Below, one piece after another: positions 1 through 8,532 of a stretch of DNA of 64,000 bases (position 1 is the first letter of the stretch; every line of letters starts with the position of its first letter). The notes below the pieces were generated by a model that ran no database searches, had not been told where the DNA came from, and saw only the letters and a program-made list of their open reading frames with translations. Position numbers and translations under genes: made by a program. This stretch comes from Planctomycetota bacterium (lineage in GTDB: Bacteria; Planctomycetota; Phycisphaerae; SM23-33), in NCBI GenBank assembly GCA_022705325.1, contig JAKJER010000006.1, positions 62,001 to 126,000 on the forward strand, read 5' to 3'.

Positions 1-114
1 GCTGAACACGCACACTCCGGCCGAGTCGTACCCCCGGTACTCCAGCCTCTTGAGCCCTTCGATCAGCACCGAACAGGCGCGCTTGTTCCCGATATATCCG
101 ACGATTCCGCACAT
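1..114 (-). CDS. glmS: Glutamine-fructose-6-phosphate aminotransferase, N-terminal fragment
   Basis: Only the first 38 codons are inside the window; the gene continues past the left edge. The reverse strand starts [10 protein letters not shown] and continues to an [10 protein letters not shown] motif. Cys2 is the N-terminal nucleophile of the class II glutamine amidotransferase domain, and the RGYDSAG motif is typical of GlmS. The enzyme makes glucosamine-6-phosphate from fructose-6-phosphate and glutamine, the first step toward UDP-GlcNAc and hence peptidoglycan and LPS. A GGGAG ribosome-binding site lies 6 nt before the ATG, in the loop of a small hairpin, and a TACAAT box lies about 60 nt upstream. 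The identification is firm although the isomerase half is not visible. Confidence 0.93.
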   Translation of the reverse strand, partial: MCGIVGYIGNKRACSVLIEGLKRLEYRGYDSAGVCVFS

Positions 115-181
115 GGCAGTCTCCCTGCCTTTTCCCGTGGTCCGATATCCATATCGGCCATTGCATCCAAACCCTATTGTA
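115..181 (-). promoter_or_regulatory. glmS promoter and 5' leader with two dyads
   Basis: A TACAAT -10 box reads on the reverse strand at 181-176. The leader holds a 7-bp dyad around CCGATAT/ATATCGG (142-157). A second hairpin, GGCAG/CTGCC (115-129), presents the ribosome-binding site in its loop. This is read directly from the sequence; a regulatory role is inferred. Confidence 0.5.
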
Positions 182-226
182 ACGATTCCGGCGTTCGACC
201 GCTCTCCAGGGGACCCGATAGACGAA

Positions 227-265
227 AAGGACAAGGAGGACCTGTTGTGGGTCCTCGTTGTCCTT
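227..265 (-). terminator. Intrinsic terminator downstream of the isocitrate dehydrogenase gene
   Basis: A 16-bp stem with one mismatch (227-242 pairs with 250-265) and a 7-nt loop is followed on the reverse strand by TTTT. It lies 34 nt beyond the stop codon at 299. Confidence 0.75.
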
Positions 266-298
266 TGGGGGCCTGGCGCCCCCTTCGTCCTGTTGCCG

Positions 299-1408
<1,110 letters not shown>

Positions 1409-1563
1409 GGTTTAGTCCTTGTTCTGTAAGACTCAAAGACCGGCCATGGTACAACACGCTGGGCCGACGGTCAACGGCTGAATGCCACGGGTCGCGCGGA
1501 GCGCGTGCGGTCTCCGCAGCGTGTGCCCGTCACAGTTCCGGTGGTTCTTGCGGGATCTTGCGG

Positions 1564-1569
1564 TACAAT
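1564..1569 (+). promoter_or_regulatory. -10 box for a probable leaderless ABC-F mRNA
   Basis: TACAAT lies 9 nt before the ATG at 1579, and no ribosome-binding site is seen between them. Transcription would start at or just before the start codon. Confidence 0.5.
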
Positions 1570-1578
1570 GCGCGGCTT

Positions 1579-3495
1579 ATGTCCCTGATCGTGGCCGAAG
1601 GTCTGAGCAAGAGCTGGAGCGACAAGGACGTCCTTCGGAACGTCCACCTGTCGCTTGCGCCGCGCGAGCGGGTGGCCCTGGTGGGGCCCAACGGCGAGGG
1701 CAAGACGACGCTGATCCGCATCCTGGCCGGCCTCGAGCCGGCCACCAGCGGGACGATTCAGCGCAAGGCCGGCCTGCGGGTGGGCTACCTGCCGCAGGAC
1801 CCGCCCGCCCTGGCGGGCACGACGCTGAGGCAGGTCATGCTGGACGTCTTCGCCGACCTGCACCGCATGGAGCGGGAGCTGCACGGTCTGGCTCACCAGA
1901 TGGAGAGCGAAGGCGACCCCAAGCTCATCGCCCGCTACGGTCAGCTCCAGCACGAGTTCGAAGCCCGCGGCGGCTACTCGTACCACCGTCGCATCGAGCA
2001 GGTGCTGACGGGGCTGGAGTTTCCCACGGAGATGTGGGACCGTCCGCTGTCGACCTTCAGTGGCGGCCAGCGGACCCGCGGCTACCTGGCCCGGCTGCTG
2101 CTGGAAGGGCCCGACGTGCTGCTGCTGGACGAGCCGACCAACCACCTGGACATCTCCAGCGTGGAGTGGCTGGAGGGCTGGCTGGCGGACTATGCGGGTG
2201 CGGCGGTGGTGGTCAGCCACGACCGCTACTTTCTGGACCGCGCCACCACGCGGACGTGGGAGATCGCCTTCGCCAGCCTGGAGTGCTACAAGGGCGCCTA
2301 CAGCGACTACGTCCGCCAGCGCCAGGAGCGGTTCGTCGAGCGGATGCGTCGCTGGGAGGCCCAGCAGGAGTACGTCCGCGAGACCGAGGAGTTCATCCGG
2401 CGGTTCCTGGCCGGGCAGCGGTCCAAGGAAGCCCAGGGGCGGCGCACCCGCCTGGAGCGGTTCCTGAAGGAAGAGGCCATCGACCGCCCCCGCGAGCACC
2501 CGCGGATCACCGTCCGCCTCAAGGCCGCCCAGCGCAGCGGCGACCAGGCCCTGCGCATCCAGGACCTGCGGGCCGGCTACGAGAAGGGCAAGTGCCTGGT
2601 GGAGGCGGAGAAGCTGGACGTGACTCGCGGGCAGCGCGTGGCCATCGTCGGGCCCAATGGCTGCGGCAAGACGACGTTCCTGCGGACGGTCCTGGGGCAG
2701 TTGCCCTCGCTGGGGGGCTCGGCGAAGCTGGGGGCCAACGTGCAGATCGGCTACCTCTCGCAGACGCACGCGGAGTTGAAGGGGCAGTGGTCCGCCGTCG
2801 AGGCCGTCCGACAGGCCGACCCGGGCGTCAGCGAGGAGCGTGCCCGCAACCTGTTGGGCAGCCTGCTGCTGGACGGCGACCACGCGTTCAAACGCGTCGC
2901 CGAACTCTCCGGCGGGCAGCGCAGCCGCGTGGTCCTGGCCAGGCTGATCCTCCAGCAGGCCAACCTGCTGGTGCTTGACGAGCCCACCAACCACCTGGAC
3001 ATCCTCTCGCAGGAAGTGCTCCAGGACGTGCTGGCGGATTTCGACGGGACGATCCTCTTCGTCAGCCACGACCGCTACCTGATCCAGGCGCTGGCCACGC
3101 ACCTGTGGGCCATCCACGAGGGACAGGTCCACCCCCTGCGGGGCAACTGGGACAGCTACCTCCAGTGGCGGCGCGAGCGGTTGGGCCTGGCCGACGCCGA
3201 GGCCGCCGACGTCGCCGCCGAGCAGGCCCGCCAGGAACGGATCGAAGACTACCGCGAGCGGCGCCGGCGGACCAACGAACTCCAGCGTCTCCAGCGCCGC
3301 CTGGCCCAGGTCGAGCAGGACGTCCACAAACTGGAGCAGCGGCTGAGGGAGTTGACCGACCTGATCGGGTGGGCCGGCGAGAGCGGAGACGTGGACCTGG
3401 TGACCTCCCTGGGCGAGGAATACGCCCAGGCGGACCAGCGCGTGCGGGAACTCATGGAGGAGTGGGAGAAGCTCAGCGAAGAGATCCAACATTGA
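1579..3495 (+). CDS. ABC-F family ATPase (Uup/YheS-like)
   Basis: This is a 638-residue soluble protein with two ABC ATPase domains and no membrane segment, the layout of ABC-F translation factors that bind the ribosome. The first domain has Walker A GPNGEGKTT (36-44), signature FSGGQ (about 160) and DEPTNHLD (about 184). The second has Walker A GPNGCGKTT (about 358), signature LSGGQ (about 443) and DEPTNHLD (about 467). A Lys/Arg/Glu-rich linker joins them, and residues about 545-625 form a predicted coiled coil as in Uup and YheS. The start MSLIVAEGL was chosen because an upstream in-frame extension is not domain-like and a -10 box lies just before this ATG. Which ABC-F subgroup it belongs to is not certain. 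Confidence 0.9.
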   Translation: MSLIVAEGLSKSWSDKDVLRNVHLSLAPRERVALVGPNGEGKTTLIRILAGLEPATSGTIQRKAGLRVGYLPQDPPALAGTTLRQVMLDVFADLHRMERELHGLAHQMESEGDPKLIARYGQLQHEFEARGGYSYHRRIEQVLTGLEFPTEMWDRPLSTFSGGQRTRGYLARLLLEGPDVLLLDEPTNHLDISSVEWLEGWLADYAGAAVVVSHDRYFLDRATTRTWEIAFASLECYKGAYSDYVRQRQERFVERMRRWEAQQEYVRETEEFIRRFLAGQRSKEAQGRRTRLERFLKEEAIDRPREHPRITVRLKAAQRSGDQALRIQDLRAGYEKGKCLVEAEKLDVTRGQRVAIVGPNGCGKTTFLRTVLGQLPSLGGSAKLGANVQIGYLSQTHAELKGQWSAVEAVRQADPGVSEERARNLLGSLLLDGDHAFKRVAELSGGQRSRVVLARLILQQANLLVLDEPTNHLDILSQEVLQDVLADFDGTILFVSHDRYLIQALATHLWAIHEGQVHPLRGNWDSYLQWRRERLGLADAEAADVAAEQARQERIEDYRERRRRTNELQRLQRRLAQVEQDVHKLEQRLRELTDLIGWAGESGDVDLVTSLGEEYAQADQRVRELMEEWEKLSEEIQH

Positions 3496-3600
3496 TTATT
3501 GAGAATGACCATTGAATACAGGCGTGTCGGCGCTCTCTTCAATGGTCGATGGTCAATGGTCGATGGTCAATAAAAGGGGGCCGATGGTGGGATCGGCCCC
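3496..3600. repeat. ATGGTC-type short repeats and a strong hairpin between genes
   Basis: The gap after the ABC-F gene holds a 10-bp inverted repeat (GACCATTGAA with TTCAATGGTC) that runs into tandem CAATGGTCGATGGT units (about 3538-3570). A 9-bp GC-rich hairpin follows (GGGGCCGAT/ATCGGCCCC, 3577-3600). The hairpin could end transcription, though no long T run follows. No gene is seen from 3496 to 3714. Confidence 0.6.
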
Positions 3601-3714
3601 GCTCGCCGCACTGGCGTTCGCTGGCGTTAGGCCGCGTCCTGCCGGCGGCATCGACGCCTCCCGGCGTCGCCAAGACCCCCGAGGCCGCTCCCAACAGCCC
3701 CAAGGCGGTCGCAA

Positions 3715-4068
3715 TCAGGCGGCGGTGGCAGCCGCGGCGGATGAGCCGTACCAGGCCGACATCGACGCGCCGTCGAACCGGAGCCCGACCCGGTAGCCCT
3801 CCTGGTCCTGGCGGCAGCGTACGACACTGGCGTAGATGTTGCGCCGCCCGCCGTTGGGCGACAGAGGCAGGCATAGCACGATCCGCTGGCCGGGATAGTA
3901 CGGGCGGTCGCTGAAGGCCCCCAGCCCGCTGCGTGAAATGTCTACCATGTGCAACGTGTCCAGTACGTCGCCGCCATCGGGATCCAGCCGGATGCACGTG
4001 AGGGTCATCTGGAGCTGGGTCCTCGGATGCCGCCTGCGTTCCGCAATCACGTCCTGTATCTGCGTCAT
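3715..4068 (-). CDS. PilZ domain protein
   Basis: This 117-residue protein is a single PilZ domain, a family that binds cyclic di-GMP. The conserved arginine motif is seen as ERRRHPR (about residues 9-15), followed by DISRSGLGA, which matches the D/N-x-S-x-x-G second half of the binding site. The start at 4068 has a GGGAG ribosome-binding site 8 nt upstream; a longer in-frame extension to 4227 lacks this support. It is transcribed away from the dehydratase gene at 4239. PilZ-only proteins usually act as c-di-GMP adaptors for motility, secretion or polysaccharide synthesis; the partner is unknown here. Confidence 0.85.
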   Translation of the reverse strand: MTQIQDVIAERRRHPRTQLQMTLTCIRLDPDGGDVLDTLHMVDISRSGLGAFSDRPYYPGQRIVLCLPLSPNGGRRNIYASVVRCRQDQEGYRVGLRFDGASMSAWYGSSAAAATAA

Positions 4069-4168
4069 GGTGATCACTCCCTGCTGTCTGAACTTGCCAT
4101 CGGCGACAGAGGGGGGTGTCTTAAATAAGCACTGCGAATTGTGCCCGCAGGCAAACGGTCCGGGACTG

Positions 4169-4174
4169 TAGAAT
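4169..4174 (+). promoter_or_regulatory. -10 box upstream of the aconitase/LeuC-like gene
   Basis: TAGAAT lies 64 nt before the ATG at 4239. No convincing -35 is seen at 16-18 nt spacing. Confidence 0.35.
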
Positions 4175-4238
4175 TGATTCCGCCGGACCGAATACGTACA
4201 GTAGTGCGCTTTGGCCCTCAGGGCCAACGGAGTTCCCC

Positions 4239-5612
4239 ATGGCCATGACCATAACGGAAAAGATCCTCGCCGCCCACGCGGGCAAAGACCACGTCCGCCC
4301 GGGCGAGAACGTCTGGTGCGACGTGGACGTTCTGATGACCCATGACGTGTGCGGGCCGCCCACCATCGGCATCTTCGAGCAGCAGTTCGGGCCGCAGGCC
4401 AAGGTGTTCAGCCGCGAGGGCGTGGTGATCGTCCCCGACCACTACATCTTCACCGCCGACCCCAAGGCCCACCGCAACGTGGCGATCCTTCGCGACTTCG
4501 CGCGGCGCCAGGAGTTGGCGTACTACTACGACCCGGACTTCATCGACACGTCGGCCGAGGGCGTCCCCCCGCCCTACGCCGACGCCGCCCGCACGAGCTA
4601 CCGCGGCGTCTGCCACGCCGCCCTGCCCCAGAACGGGCATACCCGCCCGGGCGAGCTGCTGCTGGGCACCGACAGCCACACCTGCACTCACGGGGCCTTC
4701 GGCGAGTTCGCCACGGGCATCGGCAACACCGAGGCGGGCTTCGTCCTGGGCACCGGCAAGCTCTGGCTCAAGGTCCCCGCGTCCATGAAGTTCGTCTTCC
4801 ACGGGCAGCTCCCCCCCTACCTGATGGCCAAGGACCTCATCCTCCACGTCATCGGGCAGATCGGCGTGGACGGGGCGACGTACGCGGCCATGGAGTTCGC
4901 GGGCGAGGCCGTCTTCCAACTCAACGTCGACGAGCGGATGACCATCTGCAACATGGCTATCGAGGCCGGCGGCAAGAACGGCATCATCGCGCCCGACGCG
5001 GTCACGCTGGACTACGTCCGCAGCCGGACGGACAAGCCCTTCACCGTCCAGACGTCCGACGCCGACGCCGCCTACGCGTCGGTGCTGGAGTTCGACGCCG
5101 CCTCCATCGAACCGACGGTGGCCCGGCCTCACTCGCCGGACAACCGCTCCGCCGCCCGCGAGCTTTCGGACGTCAAGCTCGACCGCTCGTACATCGGCTC
5201 GTGCACGGGGGGCAAGACGACGGACTTCGTCGCGGCTGCCAGGCTGCTGGCCGGGCGCCACGTCCGCATCGAGACGTTCATCGTGCCCGCGACGACGGAA
5301 GTGGACATGGACCTCGACCGCTTGAGCGTGGGCGGCAAGAGCCTTCGGACGATCTTCCGCGAAGCCGGCTGCCGCATCGGCCCGGCGAGTTGCGCCGCCT
5401 GCCTGGGCGGGCCCGCCGACACCTTCGGGCGGGCCAACGAGCCCCTCGCCGTCGTCGCCACCACCAACCGGAACTTCCCCGGGCGCATGGGCCACAAGAA
5501 CGCGGGCGTCTACCTGGCCAGCCCGCTCACGGCGGCGGCCAGCGCCCTGACCGGGCACATAACCGACCCCCGCGAGGTCATGCAGGACGACCAGGGCGTG
5601 GGGCGAGCGTAG
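4239..5612 (+). CDS. Aconitase-family dehydratase large subunit (LeuC/homoaconitase type)
   Basis: This 457-residue protein is a large subunit of the isopropylmalate isomerase/homoaconitase family. These [4Fe-4S] enzymes isomerise 2- and 3-hydroxy acids. Visible motifs are PDHYIF (66-71), GTDSHTCTHGAFG (143-155) and three candidate cluster ligands: Cys322 in GSCTGG, and Cys385 and Cys388 in SCAAC. The length fits LeuC (about 420-470) and not full aconitase (about 900). A separate small subunit would be expected but is not in this window, so the substrate is undecided among 3-isopropylmalate, homocitrate and related acids. A hairpin terminator follows the stop codon. Confidence 0.85.
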   Translation: MAMTITEKILAAHAGKDHVRPGENVWCDVDVLMTHDVCGPPTIGIFEQQFGPQAKVFSREGVVIVPDHYIFTADPKAHRNVAILRDFARRQELAYYYDPDFIDTSAEGVPPPYADAARTSYRGVCHAALPQNGHTRPGELLLGTDSHTCTHGAFGEFATGIGNTEAGFVLGTGKLWLKVPASMKFVFHGQLPPYLMAKDLILHVIGQIGVDGATYAAMEFAGEAVFQLNVDERMTICNMAIEAGGKNGIIAPDAVTLDYVRSRTDKPFTVQTSDADAAYASVLEFDAASIEPTVARPHSPDNRSAARELSDVKLDRSYIGSCTGGKTTDFVAAARLLAGRHVRIETFIVPATTEVDMDLDRLSVGGKSLRTIFREAGCRIGPASCAACLGGPADTFGRANEPLAVVATTNRNFPGRMGHKNAGVYLASPLTAAASALTGHITDPREVMQDDQGVGRA

Positions 5613-5625
5613 AGGGCGCACAAAG

Positions 5626-5649
5626 AAGCCCACCCCTTAGGGTGGGCTT
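5626..5649. terminator. Bidirectional hairpin terminator
   Basis: AAGCCCACCC and GGGTGGGCTT form a perfect 10-bp stem with a 4-nt loop between two convergent genes. No long T tract follows. Confidence 0.65.
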
Positions 5650-5686
5650 CGCCTGTGGTTGTGGGGTTTGAGGCGGTCCGTGCCGC

Positions 5687-6283
5687 TCAGGCGACGGCGG
5701 CCACCTTGCGGTTCCTGCGGTTGCGCCGCAGGGCCAGGAGCCCGCCGCCCACGGCCAGGAACGCCATGGCCGTCGGCTCGGGAATGGCCGACGTGCACAC
5801 GCCCAGCTTGATGGCGCAGTCGGTGTAGTACTGGCAGTCCGGGTCGAACGCCACGGCGAAACGCCAGTTCGAGGCATAACTGTTGAGGGCCTCGATCTCG
5901 TCGGCCGTGAGCTGGTAGGCGATGTTCGTCGCCGGATAGGAGGGGATGTTGGCCAGCGTCAGCAGCAGCGTCCCCTGCCCGGCGAAGTAGTCGACATTGC
6001 CGTACACCGGGTCGTCCAGCTCCGTCACGCCCAGCGGGGCCTCGTCCAACAGGCTGATGTACAGCCGGTCGTTGTACGTGCTGTCCCGCAGGCCCGTGAT
6101 GTAGAGCGTCGCGGCCTGCACCACTTCCAGGTCCGACCACGTGCGGTCGATGCCCCACGTGTAGGCCTTGCTGTGGTACATCGGACTCAGGTCCGGCGCG
6201 ACATACTCGTAGTAGTCGGCCAGACCCGCCGTGCTCAGCATGAGCAGCGGCACCAGAACAAATCCAAACCTCAATCGTGTCAT
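5687..6283 (-). CDS. PEP-CTERM sorting domain protein
   Basis: This 198-residue exported protein has an N-terminal signal peptide (about 1-22). It ends in a PEP-CTERM tail: IPEP at 167-170, a hydrophobic stretch to about 185, then an Arg-rich end. This tail is the sorting signal processed by an exosortase. The body has no catalytic motif I recognise and contains Cys150, Cys156 and Cys163 close to the tail. An AGGAGGG ribosome-binding site lies 7 nt before the ATG. Such proteins are usually surface or extracellular-matrix proteins. The exosortase is not in the window. Confidence 0.88.
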   Translation of the reverse strand: MTRLRFGFVLVPLLMLSTAGLADYYEYVAPDLSPMYHSKAYTWGIDRTWSDLEVVQAATLYITGLRDSTYNDRLYISLLDEAPLGVTELDDPVYGNVDYFAGQGTLLLTLANIPSYPATNIAYQLTADEIEALNSYASNWRFAVAFDPDCQYYTDCAIKLGVCTSAIPEPTAMAFLAVGGGLLALRRNRRNRKVAAVA

Positions 6284-6648
6284 GTGACAGCCCTCCTAAA
6301 GGCTCACACTCTCCCCGACCGGCCCGGGGCGGATAGACAGGCTCCGCAGACGCCGTCGGGGCCGGCCGACGGACGGAGCGACCATGTGCTGGATTCCGTT
6401 ATTGCGTGATGTCCTCCTTCGCAAACGCAGGTCAACCCGGCCCTTGTCAAGCGAGCGCGGGCCGGGCACGGTCGGCCGCCGCCTCTGGCGACCGCTCTGG
6501 TGTTGTGACATTACGGCACGGAGGGGAAACTACGATTCAGTCCCGAGGCGGGCAAACCGTCGAGAGCAATAAGCAGGAAATGGACAATCGAACATTCAAG
6601 TGCGGCAAGGGAAGGAATCGGGCGGCTGCGCCGTCTTCTCTGCGCGGG
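6284..6648. other. Intergenic region, no gene recognised
   Basis: This 365-nt stretch holds the PEP-CTERM gene leader (ribosome-binding site at 6291-6297) and the downstream flank of the cyclophilin gene. A GGGCAAACC string near 6563 recalls part of a c-di-GMP-I riboswitch, but the rest of that fold is absent. Confidence 0.5.
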
Positions 6649-7278
6649 TCAGCCCTCCCGCCGGATGGAGCGGATAATGACCGGCTGGACGGGTTTCCAC
6701 TGCCAGGACCCTTCGCTGGTGGTGGGCACCCTGCCGATCTTGTGGACGACGTCCATGCCGCCGACCACCTTGCCGAAGACCGCATAGCCGTAGCCGTCTT
6801 GGGTGGGCGCCTTGTGGTCGAGGGTCTCGGTGTTGTTCATCGTGTTGATGAAGAACTGGGAGGTCGCGCTGTGGGGGTCGCTGGTGCGGGCCATGGCGAC
6901 CGTGCCGGGCAGGTTCTTCAGGCCGTTGCCGGCCTCGTTGGCAATCGCCTCGCGAGTGGGCTTCTCCTTCAGGTCCGGCGTGAACCCGCCGCCCTGGATC
7001 ATGAACTCGTCGTTGACGCGGTGGAAGATGGTGTAGTCGTAGTGGCGGTCGTCCACGTACTTCAGGAAGTTGGCCACCGTGCGCGGGGCCCTGTCGGCCA
7101 GGAGTTCCACGCGGATCTTGCCCATGCTGGTGTCGATGACCACCACGGGATTGCCCGTGGCGGTCGCCTGGGCCTGGGGCGAGGGCTGCTTGCCGCTCTG
7201 CCCGTTGTCGCACGAGCACAGCGCCATCGCCCCCACCGTCATCACCATCCACGCGCACGTCGCTCGCGTCGCTCGCAT
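6649..7278 (-). CDS. Cyclophilin-type peptidyl-prolyl isomerase, lipoprotein form
   Basis: This 209-residue protein has a signal peptide ending in a lipobox-like LCSC (Cys23) and then a cyclophilin domain. Cyclophilin motifs are FHRV (active-site Arg), FMIQGGGF, GTVAMART, SQFFIN and YAVFGKV. Family members catalyse cis-trans isomerisation of prolyl bonds, and this copy should act in the periplasm or on a membrane surface. The Trp that gives cyclosporin binding in human CypA is not evident. It lies 29 nt downstream of a signal-less paralogue on the same strand, so the two are probably cotranscribed. Confidence 0.9.
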   Translation of the reverse strand: MRATRATCAWMVMTVGAMALCSCDNGQSGKQPSPQAQATATGNPVVVIDTSMGKIRVELLADRAPRTVANFLKYVDDRHYDYTIFHRVNDEFMIQGGGFTPDLKEKPTREAIANEAGNGLKNLPGTVAMARTSDPHSATSQFFINTMNNTETLDHKAPTQDGYGYAVFGKVVGGMDVVHKIGRVPTTSEGSWQWKPVQPVIIRSIRREG

Positions 7279-7307
7279 GATCCTGCTCCTGCTGGTTGGC
7301 CCGGGGG

Positions 7308-7823
7308 CTATTCAGCCCGGCGGATCGACTCGATCATCACCGGCTTGGCGGGCACGTCCTGGTGCATGCCCGCGTTCTTCGTCGGCACGCCCTTGATCTT
7401 GTTCACCACGTCCATGCCCTCGGTCACCTTCCCGAACACCGCGTAGCCGAAGCCCTGGCTGCTGGTGTCGCGGTGGTTGAGGAAGTCGTTGTCGGCCACG
7501 TTGATGAAGAACTGGGCCGTCGCGGAGTTGACCACCGACGTGCGGGCCATCGCCAGCGTGCCGGTTCTGTTCTTGAGCCCGTTGGCGGCCTCGTTGACCA
7601 CCGGCGGATGCGTGGGTTTCTGCCGCATGTCGGGCGTCATCCCCCCGCCCTGGATCATGAAGCCGTCGATCACCCGGTGGAAGATCGTGCCGTCGTAGTA
7701 GTTCTCGTCCACGTATTTCAGGAAGTTCTTGACGGTCTCGGGGGCCTTGTCGGCCTGCAACTCGGCCTTGATCGTGCCTTCGGAGGTTTGAATGACGACG
7801 GTCGGGTTCTTCGATTCAGCCAT
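7308..7823 (-). CDS. Cyclophilin-type peptidyl-prolyl isomerase, cytoplasmic form
   Basis: This 171-residue protein is a bare cyclophilin domain without a signal peptide. It carries [27 protein letters not shown] and YAVFGKV. It is the likely cytoplasmic partner of the lipoprotein copy just downstream, from which it differs mainly by the lack of an N-terminal extension. A HIT-family gene lies 83 nt upstream on the same strand, so the three may share one transcript from the promoter near 8374. Confidence 0.9.
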   Translation of the reverse strand: MAESKNPTVVIQTSEGTIKAELQADKAPETVKNFLKYVDENYYDGTIFHRVIDGFMIQGGGMTPDMRQKPTHPPVVNEAANGLKNRTGTLAMARTSVVNSATAQFFINVADNDFLNHRDTSSQGFGYAVFGKVTEGMDVVNKIKGVPTKNAGMHQDVPAKPVMIESIRRAE

Positions 7824-7906
7824 GATTGCTCGCTTTCTTCGTGATTTCTTTCTTCTTCGTGGTTTTGGCGACCTGCCGGTCGGCAGCCTGCCCCTTGGGG
7901 TGCAGA

Positions 7907-8323
7907 TCAGAGCTTCTCCCGGATCGCCTTGGCCAGTTCTTCCATCCGCCCGGGCGGGTACTTGGACGCCGGCCAGTTGAATCGGAACGCGTCACCCGCA
8001 CGGCGCGGGATAATGTGAAAATGTACGTGGGGCACTTCCTGGCTCGCCGCTTTGCCGTTGTTCTGGAGCACGTTGACGCCCTCGGCCCCGGCAACCTCGG
8101 CCGCCGCCTTCACCAGCACCGGCAGGCGCCTCAGCAGTCGGCCCGCCACGTCGGGCGGCATCTGGTCCAGCGTCTGGTAGTGCTCCTTGGGGATCAGCAG
8201 CACGTGCCCCTCGGCCAGCGGGCCGATGTCCAGGAACGCGAAGGCTGTCTCGTCCTGAAACACGCAGGCCGACGGGATCTGCCCGGAGGCAATCTTGCAG
8301 AAGATGCAGTTCGGATCGGTCAT
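7907..8323 (-). CDS. HIT family nucleotide-binding protein
   Basis: This 138-residue protein is a histidine-triad hydrolase or transferase of the HinT/Fhit superfamily. The triad is HVHFH (His99, His101, His103), followed by I and I. CIFC at residues 6-9 is the usual first half of the zinc site. Family members hydrolyse nucleoside phosphoramidates or dinucleoside polyphosphates in the cytoplasm. The start at 8323 (MTDPNCIFC) was preferred to an in-frame start at 8506 because the domain begins there and a TACAAT box lies between the two starts. Confidence 0.9.
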   Translation of the reverse strand: MTDPNCIFCKIASGQIPSACVFQDETAFAFLDIGPLAEGHVLLIPKEHYQTLDQMPPDVAGRLLRRLPVLVKAAAEVAGAEGVNVLQNNGKAASQEVPHVHFHIIPRRAGDAFRFNWPASKYPPGRMEELAKAIREKL

Positions 8324-8368
8324 GTCGTTTCGTCTCCCGGCCGCGTCTCGCGGACGGTCTGAACGGCC

Positions 8369-8374
8369 ATTGTA
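8369..8374 (-). promoter_or_regulatory. -10 box of the HIT-cyclophilin transcript
   Basis: TACAAT on the reverse strand, 45 nt before the HIT start codon. Confidence 0.45.
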
Positions 8375-8532
8375 CGCAAACGCGTCCGAAGAGAAAGCCC
8401 AATTCCCGGTGCACGTGTAATCCCGAGGGCCTTCAGGCACACTACCCCGATGGAAGCGACCGTCACCGGGCTCTCGGAAGCCCGAGACCGGCCCGGAATT
8501 CCGCAACCGGCCGCTTCGCGAAAGGACGCCTT

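Noticed and set aside
6525..6600. Possible c-di-GMP-I riboswitch
   Set aside because: GGGCAAACC is present, but the partner GACGCAAAGCC element and the closing stem are absent and no gene lies downstream on that strand.
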